Part shown: piece after piece, positions 7,815-17,328 of the stretch
Position numbering within the stretch: position 1 is the first letter of the stretch
How the letters are laid out: the number at the start of each line of letters is the position of its first letter
Assembly: GCA_035253585.1 (NCBI GenBank)
Contig: DATFBY010000024.1
Coordinates: 1 to 64,000 of the forward strand
DNA from: DATFBY01 sp035253585
GTDB lineage: Bacteria > Gemmatimonadota > Gemmatimonadetes > Gemmatimonadales > Gemmatimonadaceae
Length of the DNA stretch: 64,000 nucleotides
Direction of reading: 5' to 3'
Made by a program: the position numbers and the translations under genes
Notes under the pieces: generated by a model
What the model was told of the DNA's origin: nothing
Seen by the model: only the letters and a program-made list of their open reading frames with translations
Databases searched by the model: none

Positions 7815-8147
7815 TCAGAAGGTCTCGAGTGCGCGTTCTCGTGTATCGGCGATCTGAAACAGAGTGTCGAGCTTGGTGAGCTCGAACAGCGTCTTGAGAT
7901 CGTCGTTCAGGTTGGCGAGACGAAGCTCCCCGCCCTGTTCCCGGATCTTCTTGGAAAGCGAGACGAGAACACCCAACCCCGAGCTGTCGATGTAGCCCGT
8001 CTGACTGAAGTCGATGAGGAATTTCCGTTCGCCGCGCTCGAGCTCGTCCAGCACTTTCTGCTTGAGCTCCTGCCGGTTTCCGACGATCAGCTGACCTTCG
8101 ACGTCTACCACGACTACATCTCCCTGCTTCTTGATTGTAAAGCTCAT
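7815..8147 (-). CDS. STAS-domain anti-sigma factor antagonist (RsbV/SpoIIAA-like)
   Basis: A 110-residue STAS domain protein starting MSFTIKKQGDVVVVDVEG. The phosphorylatable serine region reads GYIDSSGLGVLVSLSK. In the known cycle the kinase phosphorylates this protein, the SpoIIE-type phosphatase reverses it, and the unphosphorylated form binds the kinase to release a sigma factor. It is the first of three adjacent genes encoding that cycle, lying 36 bases after pta. Confidence 0.92.
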   Translation of the reverse strand: MSFTIKKQGDVVVVDVEGQLIVGNRQELKQKVLDELERGERKFLIDFSQTGYIDSSGLGVLVSLSKKIREQGGELRLANLNDDLKTLFELTKLDTLFQIADTRERALETF

Positions 8148-8183
8148 GTCTCCGCCTCTTTCCGGGCTGCTGAGGTGAGCACG

Positions 8184-9113
8184 TCACCGCGTGGACTGAA
8201 GTGCGGTGATTGCCGCCACGTTAATGATGTCATCGCTCGACGCGCCGCGCGAGAGATCGCTGCACGGTCGCGCCAATCCCTGCACGATCGGACCGACGGC
8301 ATGGGCGTGCGCCAGCCGCTCGACGAGCTTGTAGGCAATGTTGCCCGCATCGAGCGACGGAAATATGAGCACGTTTGCGCGTCCAGCTACCCTGCTGCCC
8401 CGTGCCTTTCGATCGGCCACATGGGCGATCAGCGCCGCGTCCCCCTGCAATTCTCCATCCACGAGCAGGTCCGGGGCATCGCTTCGCAGGAGATCGATCG
8501 CCTCTCGCACTACGCTCACCGAGCTACCCTCGGCGCTCCCCTTCGTGCTGAACGAGAGCATTGCGACGCGAGGAGCATCGCCAACAATCCTCGCGCGGTC
8601 GGCGGCGGCGGCGAGCGCGATGTCCGCCAGCTGTCGTGCGGTGGGATACGGAATCACGGCGCAGTCGGCGAAGGTAATGACTTCGGGCCCATCGTCTCGA
8701 AATGCTGGGACGACCATGTAGAACGCGCTCGAGACGGTGGTCACGCCAGGCGCCGTGCCGACAGTCCATAACGCAGCTCGGATGACCTCGCCCGTTGTGT
8801 GCACGGCACCAGCGACGCAACCGTCCGCCTCCTCCAGAGCGACGAGTCCGTCGGCGAAGTAGAGTGGTGTCGCCGCCAGCTTTCGAGCGCCGTCTTCGCT
8901 CAACCCTTTCGCTGCGCGTCGCGCGAGGAGATGGGCCACGACGCGCTCGTAGCGCGGATCGCTCGCGGGATCGCGTACGAGAAGGGGCTCGAGGATGCCC
9001 TCCGCTTCGATGGCTTTCACCGCCGCAATCGTCCGCTCGTCGTCGCTTTCGGGGAAAACGAGCCGCCGGTGACTGGACCTGGCTCGTTCGCGTATCGACG
9101 CGAGAAAGCTCAC
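8184..9113 (-). CDS. pta: Phosphate acetyltransferase
   Basis: Interconverts acetyl-CoA and acetyl phosphate. The 309-residue protein is the short, single-domain form without the N-terminal regulatory DRTGG domain. Family landmarks are LVFPESDDERT, GTAPGVTTVSSAFYM, DCAVIPYPTARQLADIA, LSFSTKGSA, GELQGDAAL, FPSLDAGNIAYKL and VQGLARPCSDLSRGAS. No acetate kinase gene is next to it. Its start overlaps the coaD stop by four bases (ATGA), so it is translationally coupled to coaD. Confidence 0.9.
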   Translation of the reverse strand: MSFLASIRERARSSHRRLVFPESDDERTIAAVKAIEAEGILEPLLVRDPASDPRYERVVAHLLARRAAKGLSEDGARKLAATPLYFADGLVALEEADGCVAGAVHTTGEVIRAALWTVGTAPGVTTVSSAFYMVVPAFRDDGPEVITFADCAVIPYPTARQLADIALAAAADRARIVGDAPRVAMLSFSTKGSAEGSSVSVVREAIDLLRSDAPDLLVDGELQGDAALIAHVADRKARGSRVAGRANVLIFPSLDAGNIAYKLVERLAHAHAVGPIVQGLARPCSDLSRGASSDDIINVAAITALQSTR

Positions 9114-9601
9114 CGCTTTCGCTGCCCAAATTTCTCGTCGAGCGCCTTCTTCACGACGGGGTGTACCAGATCGGCCGTCTCGCCTCGGAAGCGCGCCACT
9201 TCACGCACGAGACTCGCGCTCACGTAGGTGAGATCGATCGACGGTACCATGAACAGCGTTTCGACGTCTCCATCCAAGTGGCGGTTCATGAGCGCCATTT
9301 GATACTCGTACTCGAAGTCGCTGACCGCGCGGAGACCTCGGATCAGAATCGTCGCGCCGACTTCACGAGCGAAGTCGACCAGCAGCCCATCGAACTGGCG
9401 GACATCGACGCGTTTATCGTCGCCGATCGTCGCCCGAATGAACGTCAGCCGCTCGTCGACGGTGAAGAGCGGCTGCTTCGCGATATTCGTGGCGACGGCG
9501 ACCACGAGTCGGTCGACGAAGGAGAGACTGCGCTGGATGAGATCTTCGTGGCCGCGCGTGATCGGATCGAAGCTGCCCGCGTAGATTGCCGTGCGCATCA
9601 C
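9110..9601 (-). CDS. coaD: Phosphopantetheine adenylyltransferase
   Basis: Transfers AMP from ATP to 4'-phosphopantetheine in coenzyme A synthesis. The 163-residue protein has the nucleotidyltransferase motif YAGSFDPITRGHEDLI at the start, LIRGLRAVSDFEYE, and YVSASLVREVARF near the end (usually ISSS). Length is typical. The gene overlaps rsmD upstream by four bases (ATGA), a pairing found widely in bacteria. Confidence 0.96.
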   Translation of the reverse strand: MMRTAIYAGSFDPITRGHEDLIQRSLSFVDRLVVAVATNIAKQPLFTVDERLTFIRATIGDDKRVDVRQFDGLLVDFAREVGATILIRGLRAVSDFEYEYQMALMNRHLDGDVETLFMVPSIDLTYVSASLVREVARFRGETADLVHPVVKKALDEKFGQRKR

Positions 9602-10116
9602 TGGGCTCGGTAAAAGGTGATGGCCGTGTCGCCGTAGCGCCGCGTGTCGCCGCCGGCCGGCACGGCTTCGCGGCTGGCGTGCTCGATCCCCAGGATGGCC
9701 GCGAACGGCGTCGCCTGCCAGCGCTCCACGATGCGTTCGGCCAGGCCTAGACCATAGGGCGGATCGGCGAATGCGACGTCGTAAGCGCCGACGTCGAGCG
9801 CTTCGACGAACCGAATCGCATCGCCGCGATGCACGGTGGCATCGTCCCCTGCTCCGAGCACCTCGATGTTCTTCCGAAGGGCCACCAGGCTACGCTGATT
9901 CAGCTCCACGAAATCGGCGTGCGCCGCGCCGCGCGACAGCGCCTCCAACCCCAGCGCGCCCGAGCCTGCGAAGAGGTCGAGTACGTTCGCGCCAGGGATG
10001 TCGAGTTGGACGATGCTCATCCACGCCTCGCGAACGCGGTCGGCGGTGGGACGGACGCGCTCGTCGCGCGGTGCGGCGATCGTGCGGCCCCGCCACCGTC
10101 CGGCGACGATGCGCAC
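9598..10116 (-). CDS. rsmD: 16S rRNA guanine-N2 methyltransferase RsmD
   Basis: Methylates one guanine of 16S rRNA. The protein has the SAM motif LDLFAGSGALGLEALSRGA and the catalytic FADPPYGLGL. I start at the GTG at 10116 (VRIVAGRWRGRTI), which lies just after the recJ stop and gives 172 residues. The frame is open up to 10275 inside recJ, but that part looks like shadow sequence. Coupled to coaD by a four-base overlap. Confidence 0.93.
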   Translation of the reverse strand: MRIVAGRWRGRTIAAPRDERVRPTADRVREAWMSIVQLDIPGANVLDLFAGSGALGLEALSRGAAHADFVELNQRSLVALRKNIEVLGAGDDATVHRGDAIRFVEALDVGAYDVAFADPPYGLGLAERIVERWQATPFAAILGIEHASREAVPAGGDTRRYGDTAITFYRAQ

Positions 10117-10120
10117 GTGC

Positions 10121-11842
10121 TCAGTGGCGAATGTCCGCCAGCTTGGCGACCAGACGACGCTCGCCGTTCCAGTCGTCTCGCTCGAGACGGAACGCGACGT
10201 CGTACGGCAGCGCTGGATCGAGCTCGGTGGCCAGCGCGCCCATTCCCCATCCCATCGCCTCGAGCTCGGCGCCATCCTGGATGAGGCGAAGCTTCAGATG
10301 GCCCTGACCCACGACGCGTGCGGGATACGCCAGACGCACACCACGTGCGGCAATCACCGGCGTCGCATTGCCGGCGCCGTACGGCTCGAAGTGACGCAGC
10401 AGACTTTCGAGATCGAACGAGACTTCGCGAAGCGGGAGCTCGAGGTCGACTCGAATCTCCGGAATGAGATCGTCCGCTGAAAGGCGCGACCGTGCGACCT
10501 CATTGAAGCGGCGAGCGAAATCCTCGATGCGATCGGGCGCAATGGTGACGCCGGCCGCCGAGCGATGGCCGCCGTAGCGAAGGAGTACGTCGCGGCATTC
10601 GCTCAGGCCACCGTGTAGATCGAATGCGGCGATCGAGCGGCCCGAGCCTTTCCCTTGATTGCCATCGAGGGCGATGAGGACGACGGGACGGTTGATCTCC
10701 TCGACCAGCCGCGACGCGACGATACCGATCACCCCCGGGTGCCAACCAAGTGCGGCCAGTACGACGCCGTACGTCTTGTCGAGGTCGATCGATTCCAGCA
10801 TCCGCGAGGCATCGACCAATGTCTCGCGATCGACACGCTGCCGGCGCTGATTGAGCTCCTCGAGCTCGCGGGCGATGACGTTCGCTTCATGCTCGTCCTC
10901 GCTCATGAGGAGCTGGACCCCGCGCAGTGCATGACCCAACCGGCCGGCCGCGTTGAGTCGAGGCGCGAGCACGAATCCGACTCGGCCCGCGGACAGGGGC
11001 CGCCCCTCCAGTCCCGTGGCGCGAATGAGAGCCCGGAGGCCGATGTTCGTCGTCTCCGCCATCAAGCGAAGCCCGTACCGCGCGAAGACCCGATTCTCCC
11101 CGCGCAGCGGCGCGACGTCGGCGATCGTCGCCAGCGCCACGAGGTCGAGCATCCGGTAAACCACATCGTCGCGTCCGCCTAACGAGCGTGTGAGCGCCAG
11201 GGCAAGCTTGAAGGCGATGCCCACCGCCGCCAGATCCTTGTCGGGATATTCGCAGTCGCGGCGCTTGGGGTTGAGCACCGCCAAACAGTCCGGAAGGGGG
11301 CCACCGGGGATGTGGTGATCGGTAATGATGACGTCGATCCCCGCCGCGCATGCGGCCGCCACTGCATCTCGCGCGCTCGTCCCGCAGTCGCACGTGAGCA
11401 GCACCTTCGCCCCCGCGTTGACGGCGGCGTTGACACCCGCCATCGACAGATCGTAGCCGTCCTCCAGACGTCGAGGGATGAACGGCTCAGCGCGGCCGCC
11501 CAGCGCGCGGATGGCGCGCAACAGCAGCGTCGTGGAGCAGATGCCGTCGACGTCATAGTCGCCGTGGACGATCACCAGCTCCTGATCCCCGATGGCTCTC
11601 GTCAGGCGCTCGACCGCCCGCGCGAGGTCGTGCATGTGCGCGGGGTCGTGGAGCTGCTCGAGACGCGGCCGCAGGTATCGTTTGGCCGGCTCGACCGCCG
11701 TGAACCCGCGCTGTACCAGGAGTCGACAGATCGACTGTGGTAGGTGGAGCTCGGCGGCGAGTGCGGCGACGGCCGAGGGATCGGGAGTCGGCGGCGCAAC
11801 CCATCGTGCTACGGGACGAGCTCGTGCAACGGAGGCGGTCAC
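10121..11842 (-). CDS. recJ: Single-stranded-DNA-specific exonuclease RecJ
   Basis: A 5'-3' single-strand DNA exonuclease of recombination and mismatch repair. The 573-residue protein carries the DHH phosphoesterase motifs VHGDYDVDGICSTT, LLTCDCGTS, IITDHHIPGG and LVALATIADVAPL, then the DHHA1 domain with GKGSGRSIAAFDLHGGL and YGGHRSAAGVTI, and a C-terminal OB-like part. All metal-binding residues seen are intact. It lies between the zinc-ribbon gene and rsmD. Confidence 0.95.
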   Translation of the reverse strand: MTASVARARPVARWVAPPTPDPSAVAALAAELHLPQSICRLLVQRGFTAVEPAKRYLRPRLEQLHDPAHMHDLARAVERLTRAIGDQELVIVHGDYDVDGICSTTLLLRAIRALGGRAEPFIPRRLEDGYDLSMAGVNAAVNAGAKVLLTCDCGTSARDAVAAACAAGIDVIITDHHIPGGPLPDCLAVLNPKRRDCEYPDKDLAAVGIAFKLALALTRSLGGRDDVVYRMLDLVALATIADVAPLRGENRVFARYGLRLMAETTNIGLRALIRATGLEGRPLSAGRVGFVLAPRLNAAGRLGHALRGVQLLMSEDEHEANVIARELEELNQRRQRVDRETLVDASRMLESIDLDKTYGVVLAALGWHPGVIGIVASRLVEEINRPVVLIALDGNQGKGSGRSIAAFDLHGGLSECRDVLLRYGGHRSAAGVTIAPDRIEDFARRFNEVARSRLSADDLIPEIRVDLELPLREVSFDLESLLRHFEPYGAGNATPVIAARGVRLAYPARVVGQGHLKLRLIQDGAELEAMGWGMGALATELDPALPYDVAFRLERDDWNGERRLVAKLADIRH

Positions 11843-11898
11843 GCGAGAAAACTACCGGAGGCGTGGTGACGCGACAAGCGCGGCGACGCGCTGTCGGA

Positions 11899-12603
11899 TC
11901 ACGCCGACGCGTAGAGCAGAACGCCGCACCCCTCGCAGACGTCGATCGAGCGTCCGCCCGCAATCACGTTGCGTCGCTGGAGCGGGATCGCCGTGTTGCA
12001 ATTTCCGCAGGCATTGTTGCGCAGCGCGACGATCGCGTCACGCACGCCACGTCCGCGAATGCGATCGTATTTCGAAAGGGTCGGGCGTGGCACCCTGGCC
12101 GCCGTGGTTTCGCGCTTGGCACGCGCTCCACTGATCTCGGCTTCGAGCGCACTCTGCTCTTCGGCCAGCTGACCCCGCGCGTCTTTCTGTCGTTCGTCGC
12201 TCTCCGTGAGCTCGAGCTCCTGAAGCTGCAGACCGGTGCGCAGGTCTTGGAGGCGATTCGTAAGGCTGTGGAGGTCGCTCTCTTCTTGCGCGAGCACCTT
12301 GCGCGTCAGTTCGATCTGCGACATCGCGGCCGCCGCCTCTCGCGGTTTCCTCACCGCGTCGAGCGCCGCGAGATTCTTCTCCTGAAGCTGCTTGTGATCT
12401 TGCACCTTCGATGCGAGCTCGCGCTGTCGCTTCTCTTCGGCGGCGAGCGCGTCTCTGCTCTTACTGATTGCGTCGATGAGCTTCTGTCGCTCACGATCCA
12501 ATTGGTCGACGCGTGCGGCGAGCTCGCGCCCGCGTTTTTCCAGGTCGGCCACGGTTCGGTCTTCAGCTTGCAGCGCCAAGAGCGCCTCGAGATCAGGATG
12601 CAC
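11899..12603 (-). CDS. Coiled-coil C4-type zinc-ribbon protein (CdsZ-like)
   Basis: A 234-residue protein whose first 170 residues are a long, highly charged coiled coil. The C-terminus is a zinc ribbon with two CxxC pairs, ACGNCNTAIP and VCEGCGVLLYA. This matches the zf-RING_7 family, widely found beside replication and RNA genes and proposed to be nucleic-acid binding; the precise role is not settled. Here it lies 9 bases downstream of dnaG and upstream of recJ. Confidence 0.85.
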   Translation of the reverse strand: MHPDLEALLALQAEDRTVADLEKRGRELAARVDQLDRERQKLIDAISKSRDALAAEEKRQRELASKVQDHKQLQEKNLAALDAVRKPREAAAAMSQIELTRKVLAQEESDLHSLTNRLQDLRTGLQLQELELTESDERQKDARGQLAEEQSALEAEISGARAKRETTAARVPRPTLSKYDRIRGRGVRDAIVALRNNACGNCNTAIPLQRRNVIAGGRSIDVCEGCGVLLYASA

Positions 12604-12612
12604 TGTTCAACC

Positions 12613-14424
12613 TCATGATTTTCGTCTCTGCCTCGTTCCTTTGACGCGGATCACGCCGAGCTCCTTCAGCGAACGGTTCAACTTCATCTTCTCGCTGATG
12701 AGCGCGTTCTTTTGCGCGTCATCGGCCAACATCAGGACATCGTCGATCTCCGCAAGTCGCTCCTCGATCGATGTCCCGCGGATGCGCGCCACGCCATCGC
12801 GCAGCGCACTGTCGATGTCGAATCCTTCGCCCATCTGACGCTCCTGCATTTCCACCAGGAGCGCGGCCGCGGCATCTGACAGTCCGGTGGGGTCGAGGAC
12901 GTCGTCGGATTCCGACTCCAACAACAGCGAGTAGATCTCGCGACTCAGCGGATCGGTGAGGTCGTCGGCACCGATCTGCTCGGCGATCCCTTCCACGCGG
13001 CTGCGCTCGTGCACGAGCACCCAGATGATCTCGCGCTCGTAGCGCGTACCGGCGGGAATCTCGGTGCGTCGATCACCCCGGCGCCGATCGCGAGTGCGGT
13101 GCGGCACCGGATCGAGCTCAGGCTCCCCACCCCGCCGCACCGCCGTCTTCGAATCGACTTCGCGCTCGAGAAGCGCCTTGCTGACGCCGGCCACTTCACT
13201 GGTGCGCGTGAGATACATGTCGCGTGTCAATGCGTCGGTCGTGGCGCGGATCGTCGGCAGCAGCCGATCGAGCGCCCGGCGCTTCCGCTGAAGGTCGCCA
13301 AACCATCCGGCGCGCTCGAGCAGCTGAAGCTTTCGCTCGAAGACGTCGATCGCCTTGCCCAACTGCGAGAGGAGCTGGTCGCTCCCGTGCTTGTCGACAA
13401 AACTGTCAGGGTCCTCGCCTTCCGGTAGCGTCACGACCTGCACCGCCATCCCGTGACGCAAGAGCTCATCCCCAGCGCGGAACGTCGCTTTGAGGCCGGC
13501 ACGATCGCTGTCGTACAACAGGTAGGCGTTCTTCGTGTATCGTCGAAGGATCGCCGCCTGCGCCTCGGTGAGCGCCGTGCCTAACGGGGCAACGACAGCC
13601 TCTACGCCGTGCGACACCAGCCGCACGACATCGAAGTATCCTTCGACCACCAGTACGCGGTCCTCGCGCCGAATCGCATGCTTGGCCCAATTCAGCCCAT
13701 ACAACATTCGGGCCTTGGAGAACGTCGGTGACTCGGCGGAGTTGAGATATTTTGGCTCGCCAGGGCCCAGCAGGCGGCCTCCGAAACCGACATGATGGCC
13801 GGCGGGATCCTGAATCGGAAAAATCAACCGATTTCGGAAACGTGAGCGAAGCTCCTCGGAATCCTCGCGACGAAGCAGAAGCCCGCTTTCCAGCAATCGC
13901 TCGTCACTGAATCCAATCGCGTTGAGGTGCGTCCGAAGCGCTTCGGGATCGCGTGGCGCAAAGCCAAGTCCAAACTGATCCGCCACCTCGCGCGTAACGC
14001 GTCGAAGCGACAGATAGTTTCGCGCCTCCTCGCCCAGATCCTCGCCCCACAGCATGGCGCGAAAATATTCCGCTGCCGACGCATTCACCTCCCACAGGGG
14101 CTCACGCGGATCCGGCCCTTCTCGACGAGTGTTGACCTCCGGGACATCGATGCCGACGCGCGCGGCCACCTGTCGCACCGCGGTCGGCCAATCCATGCCG
14201 AGTCGGCGCTGCAGGAAGGTGAAGACGTCGCCACCTTCGTGGCAGACGAAGCAGTAGTAGATCCCTTTCCTCGGCGATACCGAGAAATTCCGATGAGTGC
14301 CCTGATGGAACGGACAGGGTCCGCGGAAATCGGTTCCCGTGCGCTTGAGGTTGACGTGCTCGCCGATGATCGCGACGATGTCGGCGCTCTCGCGCACGCG
14401 CTCGACGATCTCATCGGGGATCAT
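12613..14424 (-). CDS. dnaG: DNA primase
   Basis: Makes RNA primers for lagging-strand synthesis. The 603-residue protein has the N-terminal CHC2 zinc finger (CPFHQGTHRNFSVSP, then YYCFVCHEGGDVFTF), the catalytic core, and a Toprim domain (LVVEGYFDVVRL, LLYDSDRAGLKATF). The linker around 410-460 is rich in charge (RRGDRRTE), and the C-terminal helicase-interacting domain is present but poorly conserved. Lies two bases after the mutS2 stop. Confidence 0.96.
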   Translation of the reverse strand: MIPDEIVERVRESADIVAIIGEHVNLKRTGTDFRGPCPFHQGTHRNFSVSPRKGIYYCFVCHEGGDVFTFLQRRLGMDWPTAVRQVAARVGIDVPEVNTRREGPDPREPLWEVNASAAEYFRAMLWGEDLGEEARNYLSLRRVTREVADQFGLGFAPRDPEALRTHLNAIGFSDERLLESGLLLRREDSEELRSRFRNRLIFPIQDPAGHHVGFGGRLLGPGEPKYLNSAESPTFSKARMLYGLNWAKHAIRREDRVLVVEGYFDVVRLVSHGVEAVVAPLGTALTEAQAAILRRYTKNAYLLYDSDRAGLKATFRAGDELLRHGMAVQVVTLPEGEDPDSFVDKHGSDQLLSQLGKAIDVFERKLQLLERAGWFGDLQRKRRALDRLLPTIRATTDALTRDMYLTRTSEVAGVSKALLEREVDSKTAVRRGGEPELDPVPHRTRDRRRGDRRTEIPAGTRYEREIIWVLVHERSRVEGIAEQIGADDLTDPLSREIYSLLLESESDDVLDPTGLSDAAAALLVEMQERQMGEGFDIDSALRDGVARIRGTSIEERLAEIDDVLMLADDAQKNALISEKMKLNRSLKELGVIRVKGTRQRRKS

Positions 14425-14426
14425 CG

Positions 14427-16808
14427 TCAGGCGAGCTCGGCCACAGTCACGCCGGCGCCTCCCTCGTTCCAGGCACCCAGGCGGTACGCACGAACGCGGC
14501 TATCGCCGCGCAGGAGCTCGGCGACGCGCTCGCGCAAAGCACCCGTCCCCTTTCCGTGAATGATTCGCAGCATCCGCATGTCGGCACGTACGGCGGAATC
14601 GAGCGCGTGCATGAGACTCCGCTCCATTTCCTCGACGCGCAGCCCGCGCAGGTCGATCTCGCTCGGCGCTTCCACCTCCGGAAGATCGCCACGGAGCCCG
14701 ACGGGCGTCACCTCCTCCACCGTCCGCCGTCGCGTCCGTGTCAGCGTGGCTGTCGGCACGGTCACCTTCAGGGCACCAACTGCGACGACGGCTTGATCGT
14801 CGCGCAGCTCGATCACGTTTCCGACGCGCCCACCGAGCGATGCGACCTCGACGCTGTCGCCGACGGTGACGGCTCCGTCCGTTCGCTCCTCGGTCTCGGG
14901 GGGCGTTTCACGTTCGGCGAGGCGCTCCAGCTCTTCGCCGTGCTCGCCGACCAGCGCTTCGACGCGTCGCCGCGCCTCGCGAATCTCCTCCTCCGAAAGC
15001 TGCGCCGACTCGCGCAGCGATCGAATCGTCTTCTCTACCTCAGCCCGCGCCTGGAGAAGATATTCACGCGCTTCCTGGCGCGAGCGCCGCTCGAGCGATC
15101 GCTCTGCTTCCCGAGTGCGGCGCTCACGGCTATCGAGCTTCTCCAGGCGTGAGTGCAGGTGCTCGCGGCTTTCATCGAGCTGCTTCTCACGCTCGCTGAG
15201 CTCCGCGTCTTTCCGCTCGAGGTCAGCCAGCAGCGCGGCGACATCTCGCTCGCCGCGCGGCAGCCGCTCTTCGGCCCGCGCGAGAACTGCTTGGTCGAGT
15301 CCGAGCCGGCGTGCAATGCTGAGGCCGTATGAGCGCCCTGGAATCCCTTTGATCAGCCGATAGGTCGGCGCGAGCTGCTGTTCGTCGAATTGCAGCGAAG
15401 CGTTGACGACGGCGGGATTCTCGGTGGCCAGCAGCTTGAGCGCGCCGAGATGCGTCGTGGCAACCGTGAGAGCACCTCGACGCGTGAGCTCATCGAGTAT
15501 GGCGCCGCCGAGCGCGGCTCCCTCGGATGGGTCGGTTCCCGAGCCGAGCTCGTCGATGAGCACGAGCGAGCGATCGGTCGCCCGATCGAGAATCTCGCCG
15601 AGATTCCTGAGGTGGGCGCTGAAGGTGGAAAGGCTGGCGGCGATCGACTGTTCGTCGCCGATGTCCGCGAAGAAGTCGTCGAAGATGGCTACACGACTTT
15701 CGGGGCCGATCGTCGCTGGAACGCCAGACTGCACGAGCGCCGAGATGAGGCCCAGCGCCTTGAGCAGCACGGTTTTCCCTCCGGTGTTCGGTCCGGAAAG
15801 GAGCAGCGTTCGCTCGTCTGCCGACATCTCGAGGTCGAACGGGATGACCGTGCCGCCTTGCGCCAGCAGCAGCGGATGTCGGCCGCGAACGATGGCAAAT
15901 CCCTCGTCAGGCATGACCAGGGTGGCGGGCGCGCATGCGTGCGCCTCGGCAAAACGAGCGCGCGCATGGAGGGAATCTAGCTCGACCAGTGAGTCGAGGG
16001 TGCTGGTCAGCTCGCTGTGATGGGGACGCAACTCGTCAGTGAGCGTCGCCAGAATGCGCAGCACCTCGTCGGCCTCTTCGGCCTCCAGCTCACGGATGCG
16101 ATTTCCCATTTCGATGGCGGCCGGCGGCTCGACGAAGAGCGTAGCGCGTGTCGACGATTCGTCATGCACTATGCCGCCGACGCTGCTTCTTGCTTCGCGA
16201 CGAATCGGGATGACGTATCGCCCGTTTCGCACGGTGACGGACATGTCGGCGACCTGCTGATTTGGATCGAGCTTTCGCATCAGACGCTCGAGCAGTTGCA
16301 CCAGCTCCGACTCGGCGCCTCGTAGCTCGCGTCGGATTCGCCGAAGCGTCGGCGAGGCTTCGTCGCGTACGGTCCCGTCGGTGTCGATCGATCGCTCGAT
16401 CGCCGACTCTTGCCCGCGCACGACGACGAGCCGATCTATCAGCGGCTCGAGCACCCCGGTAGCGACACTCCGTCGCTTCTCGGCCGTCAGCGCCTCGCGA
16501 GTGAGACGCGACGATCGCAGTAGAAGCGCGACACCTAAAAGCTCTTCTCCGCGAAGAACGCTCCCGACCAGACGGAGTCGCTCGAGCGCCGAGCCGATGT
16601 CGGGGATCGGCTCCGGAGACCATGCGTCCTCGCCGGTGATCAGAGCGCGCAGGGCCGCGACGCGCGCGTGCTCCCTCTCGATCCACGGGCGGTCGCCGGT
16701 CGGACTCAAGGACCGTACGCGCTCTGCGCCGGCATTTGAGGCGGCGCGCTCGGCAACGAGCGCCAGCACGCGGGGAAGCTCGAGAACGCTGAGCGCGTGC
16801 GCGTTCAT
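14427..16808 (-). CDS. mutS2: Endonuclease MutS2
   Basis: A 793-residue MutS family ATPase with a C-terminal Smr nuclease domain. MutS2 has been linked to suppression of recombination and to rescue of collided ribosomes. Walker A is GPNTGGKTVLLKALG, Walker B LVLIDELGSGTDPSEGAA, followed by a switch histidine in VATTHLGALK. A long coiled coil (about 520-640) leads to the Smr domain with IDLRGLRVEEM and IIHGKGTGALRE. There is no N-terminal mismatch-recognition domain, as expected. Length and domains are complete. Confidence 0.95.
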   Translation of the reverse strand: MNAHALSVLELPRVLALVAERAASNAGAERVRSLSPTGDRPWIEREHARVAALRALITGEDAWSPEPIPDIGSALERLRLVGSVLRGEELLGVALLLRSSRLTREALTAEKRRSVATGVLEPLIDRLVVVRGQESAIERSIDTDGTVRDEASPTLRRIRRELRGAESELVQLLERLMRKLDPNQQVADMSVTVRNGRYVIPIRREARSSVGGIVHDESSTRATLFVEPPAAIEMGNRIRELEAEEADEVLRILATLTDELRPHHSELTSTLDSLVELDSLHARARFAEAHACAPATLVMPDEGFAIVRGRHPLLLAQGGTVIPFDLEMSADERTLLLSGPNTGGKTVLLKALGLISALVQSGVPATIGPESRVAIFDDFFADIGDEQSIAASLSTFSAHLRNLGEILDRATDRSLVLIDELGSGTDPSEGAALGGAILDELTRRGALTVATTHLGALKLLATENPAVVNASLQFDEQQLAPTYRLIKGIPGRSYGLSIARRLGLDQAVLARAEERLPRGERDVAALLADLERKDAELSEREKQLDESREHLHSRLEKLDSRERRTREAERSLERRSRQEAREYLLQARAEVEKTIRSLRESAQLSEEEIREARRRVEALVGEHGEELERLAERETPPETEERTDGAVTVGDSVEVASLGGRVGNVIELRDDQAVVAVGALKVTVPTATLTRTRRRTVEEVTPVGLRGDLPEVEAPSEIDLRGLRVEEMERSLMHALDSAVRADMRMLRIIHGKGTGALRERVAELLRGDSRVRAYRLGAWNEGGAGVTVAELA

Positions 16809-16822
16809 CGCGCCTGACGCGA

Positions 16823-16860
16823 AGGCCCGAACGGGAGCAGTAGCGCTCTCGTTCGGGCCT
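16823..16860 (-). terminator. Strong hairpin between yqeY and mutS2
   Basis: An 11-bp perfect stem (16823-16833 with 16850-16860, AGGCCCGAACG/CGTTCGGGCCT) has an inner 4-bp helix (GAGC/GCTC). On neither strand is it followed by a T-run. It may be a partial terminator, an mRNA processing or stability element, or a site that sets the mutS2 level relative to rpsU-yqeY. Confidence 0.5.
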
Positions 16861-16884
16861 GTGCGTGAATCCGGGAAGACACGG

Positions 16885-17328
16885 TCAAACCTGCCTGCTC
16901 AGCTCCTCGCGCGCGATGCGGTTGATCGTCGCACCCTCGGCGCGTCCCTTGAAGCGCGGCATCACGGCGCCCATGACCGCGCCAATGTTGCCCGCGCCAG
17001 ATCCGATCGCCTGGCGCACGGCGTCACGGATCTCGTCATCGCTCACGTTCGCCGGCAAGTACTGCTCGAGCGCCGCAATCTCGGCGTTCTCCTTGGCGAC
17101 GAGATCGCTGCGTCCGCCCTTCTCGTACATCTCGACGGACTCGCGCCGCCGCTTGATGCCACGGCGCAGCACGTCGCGCACGTCATCATCGGTAAGCTCG
17201 CGCATCAGCTCGATGCGCCGGTTCTTCGTATCGGAGAGAATGGTTCCGAGAAGAAGAATCGCCGCTTTGTCCTGCGCCTTCCGAGCGGCGTTGAGATCGT
17301 TCTGCAGACGAGTGGCCAGCTCTGACAC
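16885..17328 (-). CDS. GatB/YqeY domain protein
   Basis: A 147-residue protein matching the YqeY family throughout: LQNDLNAARKAQDK at the start, ESVEMYEKGGRSDLVAKE in the middle, and the conserved GNIGAVMGAVMPRFKGRAEG motif near the end. The domain resembles the tRNA-binding tail of GatB, but the stand-alone protein has no firmly known role. It begins directly after the rpsU stop codon, a common rpsU-yqeY arrangement. Confidence 0.93.
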   Translation of the reverse strand: MSELATRLQNDLNAARKAQDKAAILLLGTILSDTKNRRIELMRELTDDDVRDVLRRGIKRRRESVEMYEKGGRSDLVAKENAEIAALEQYLPANVSDDEIRDAVRQAIGSGAGNIGAVMGAVMPRFKGRAEGATINRIAREELSRQV

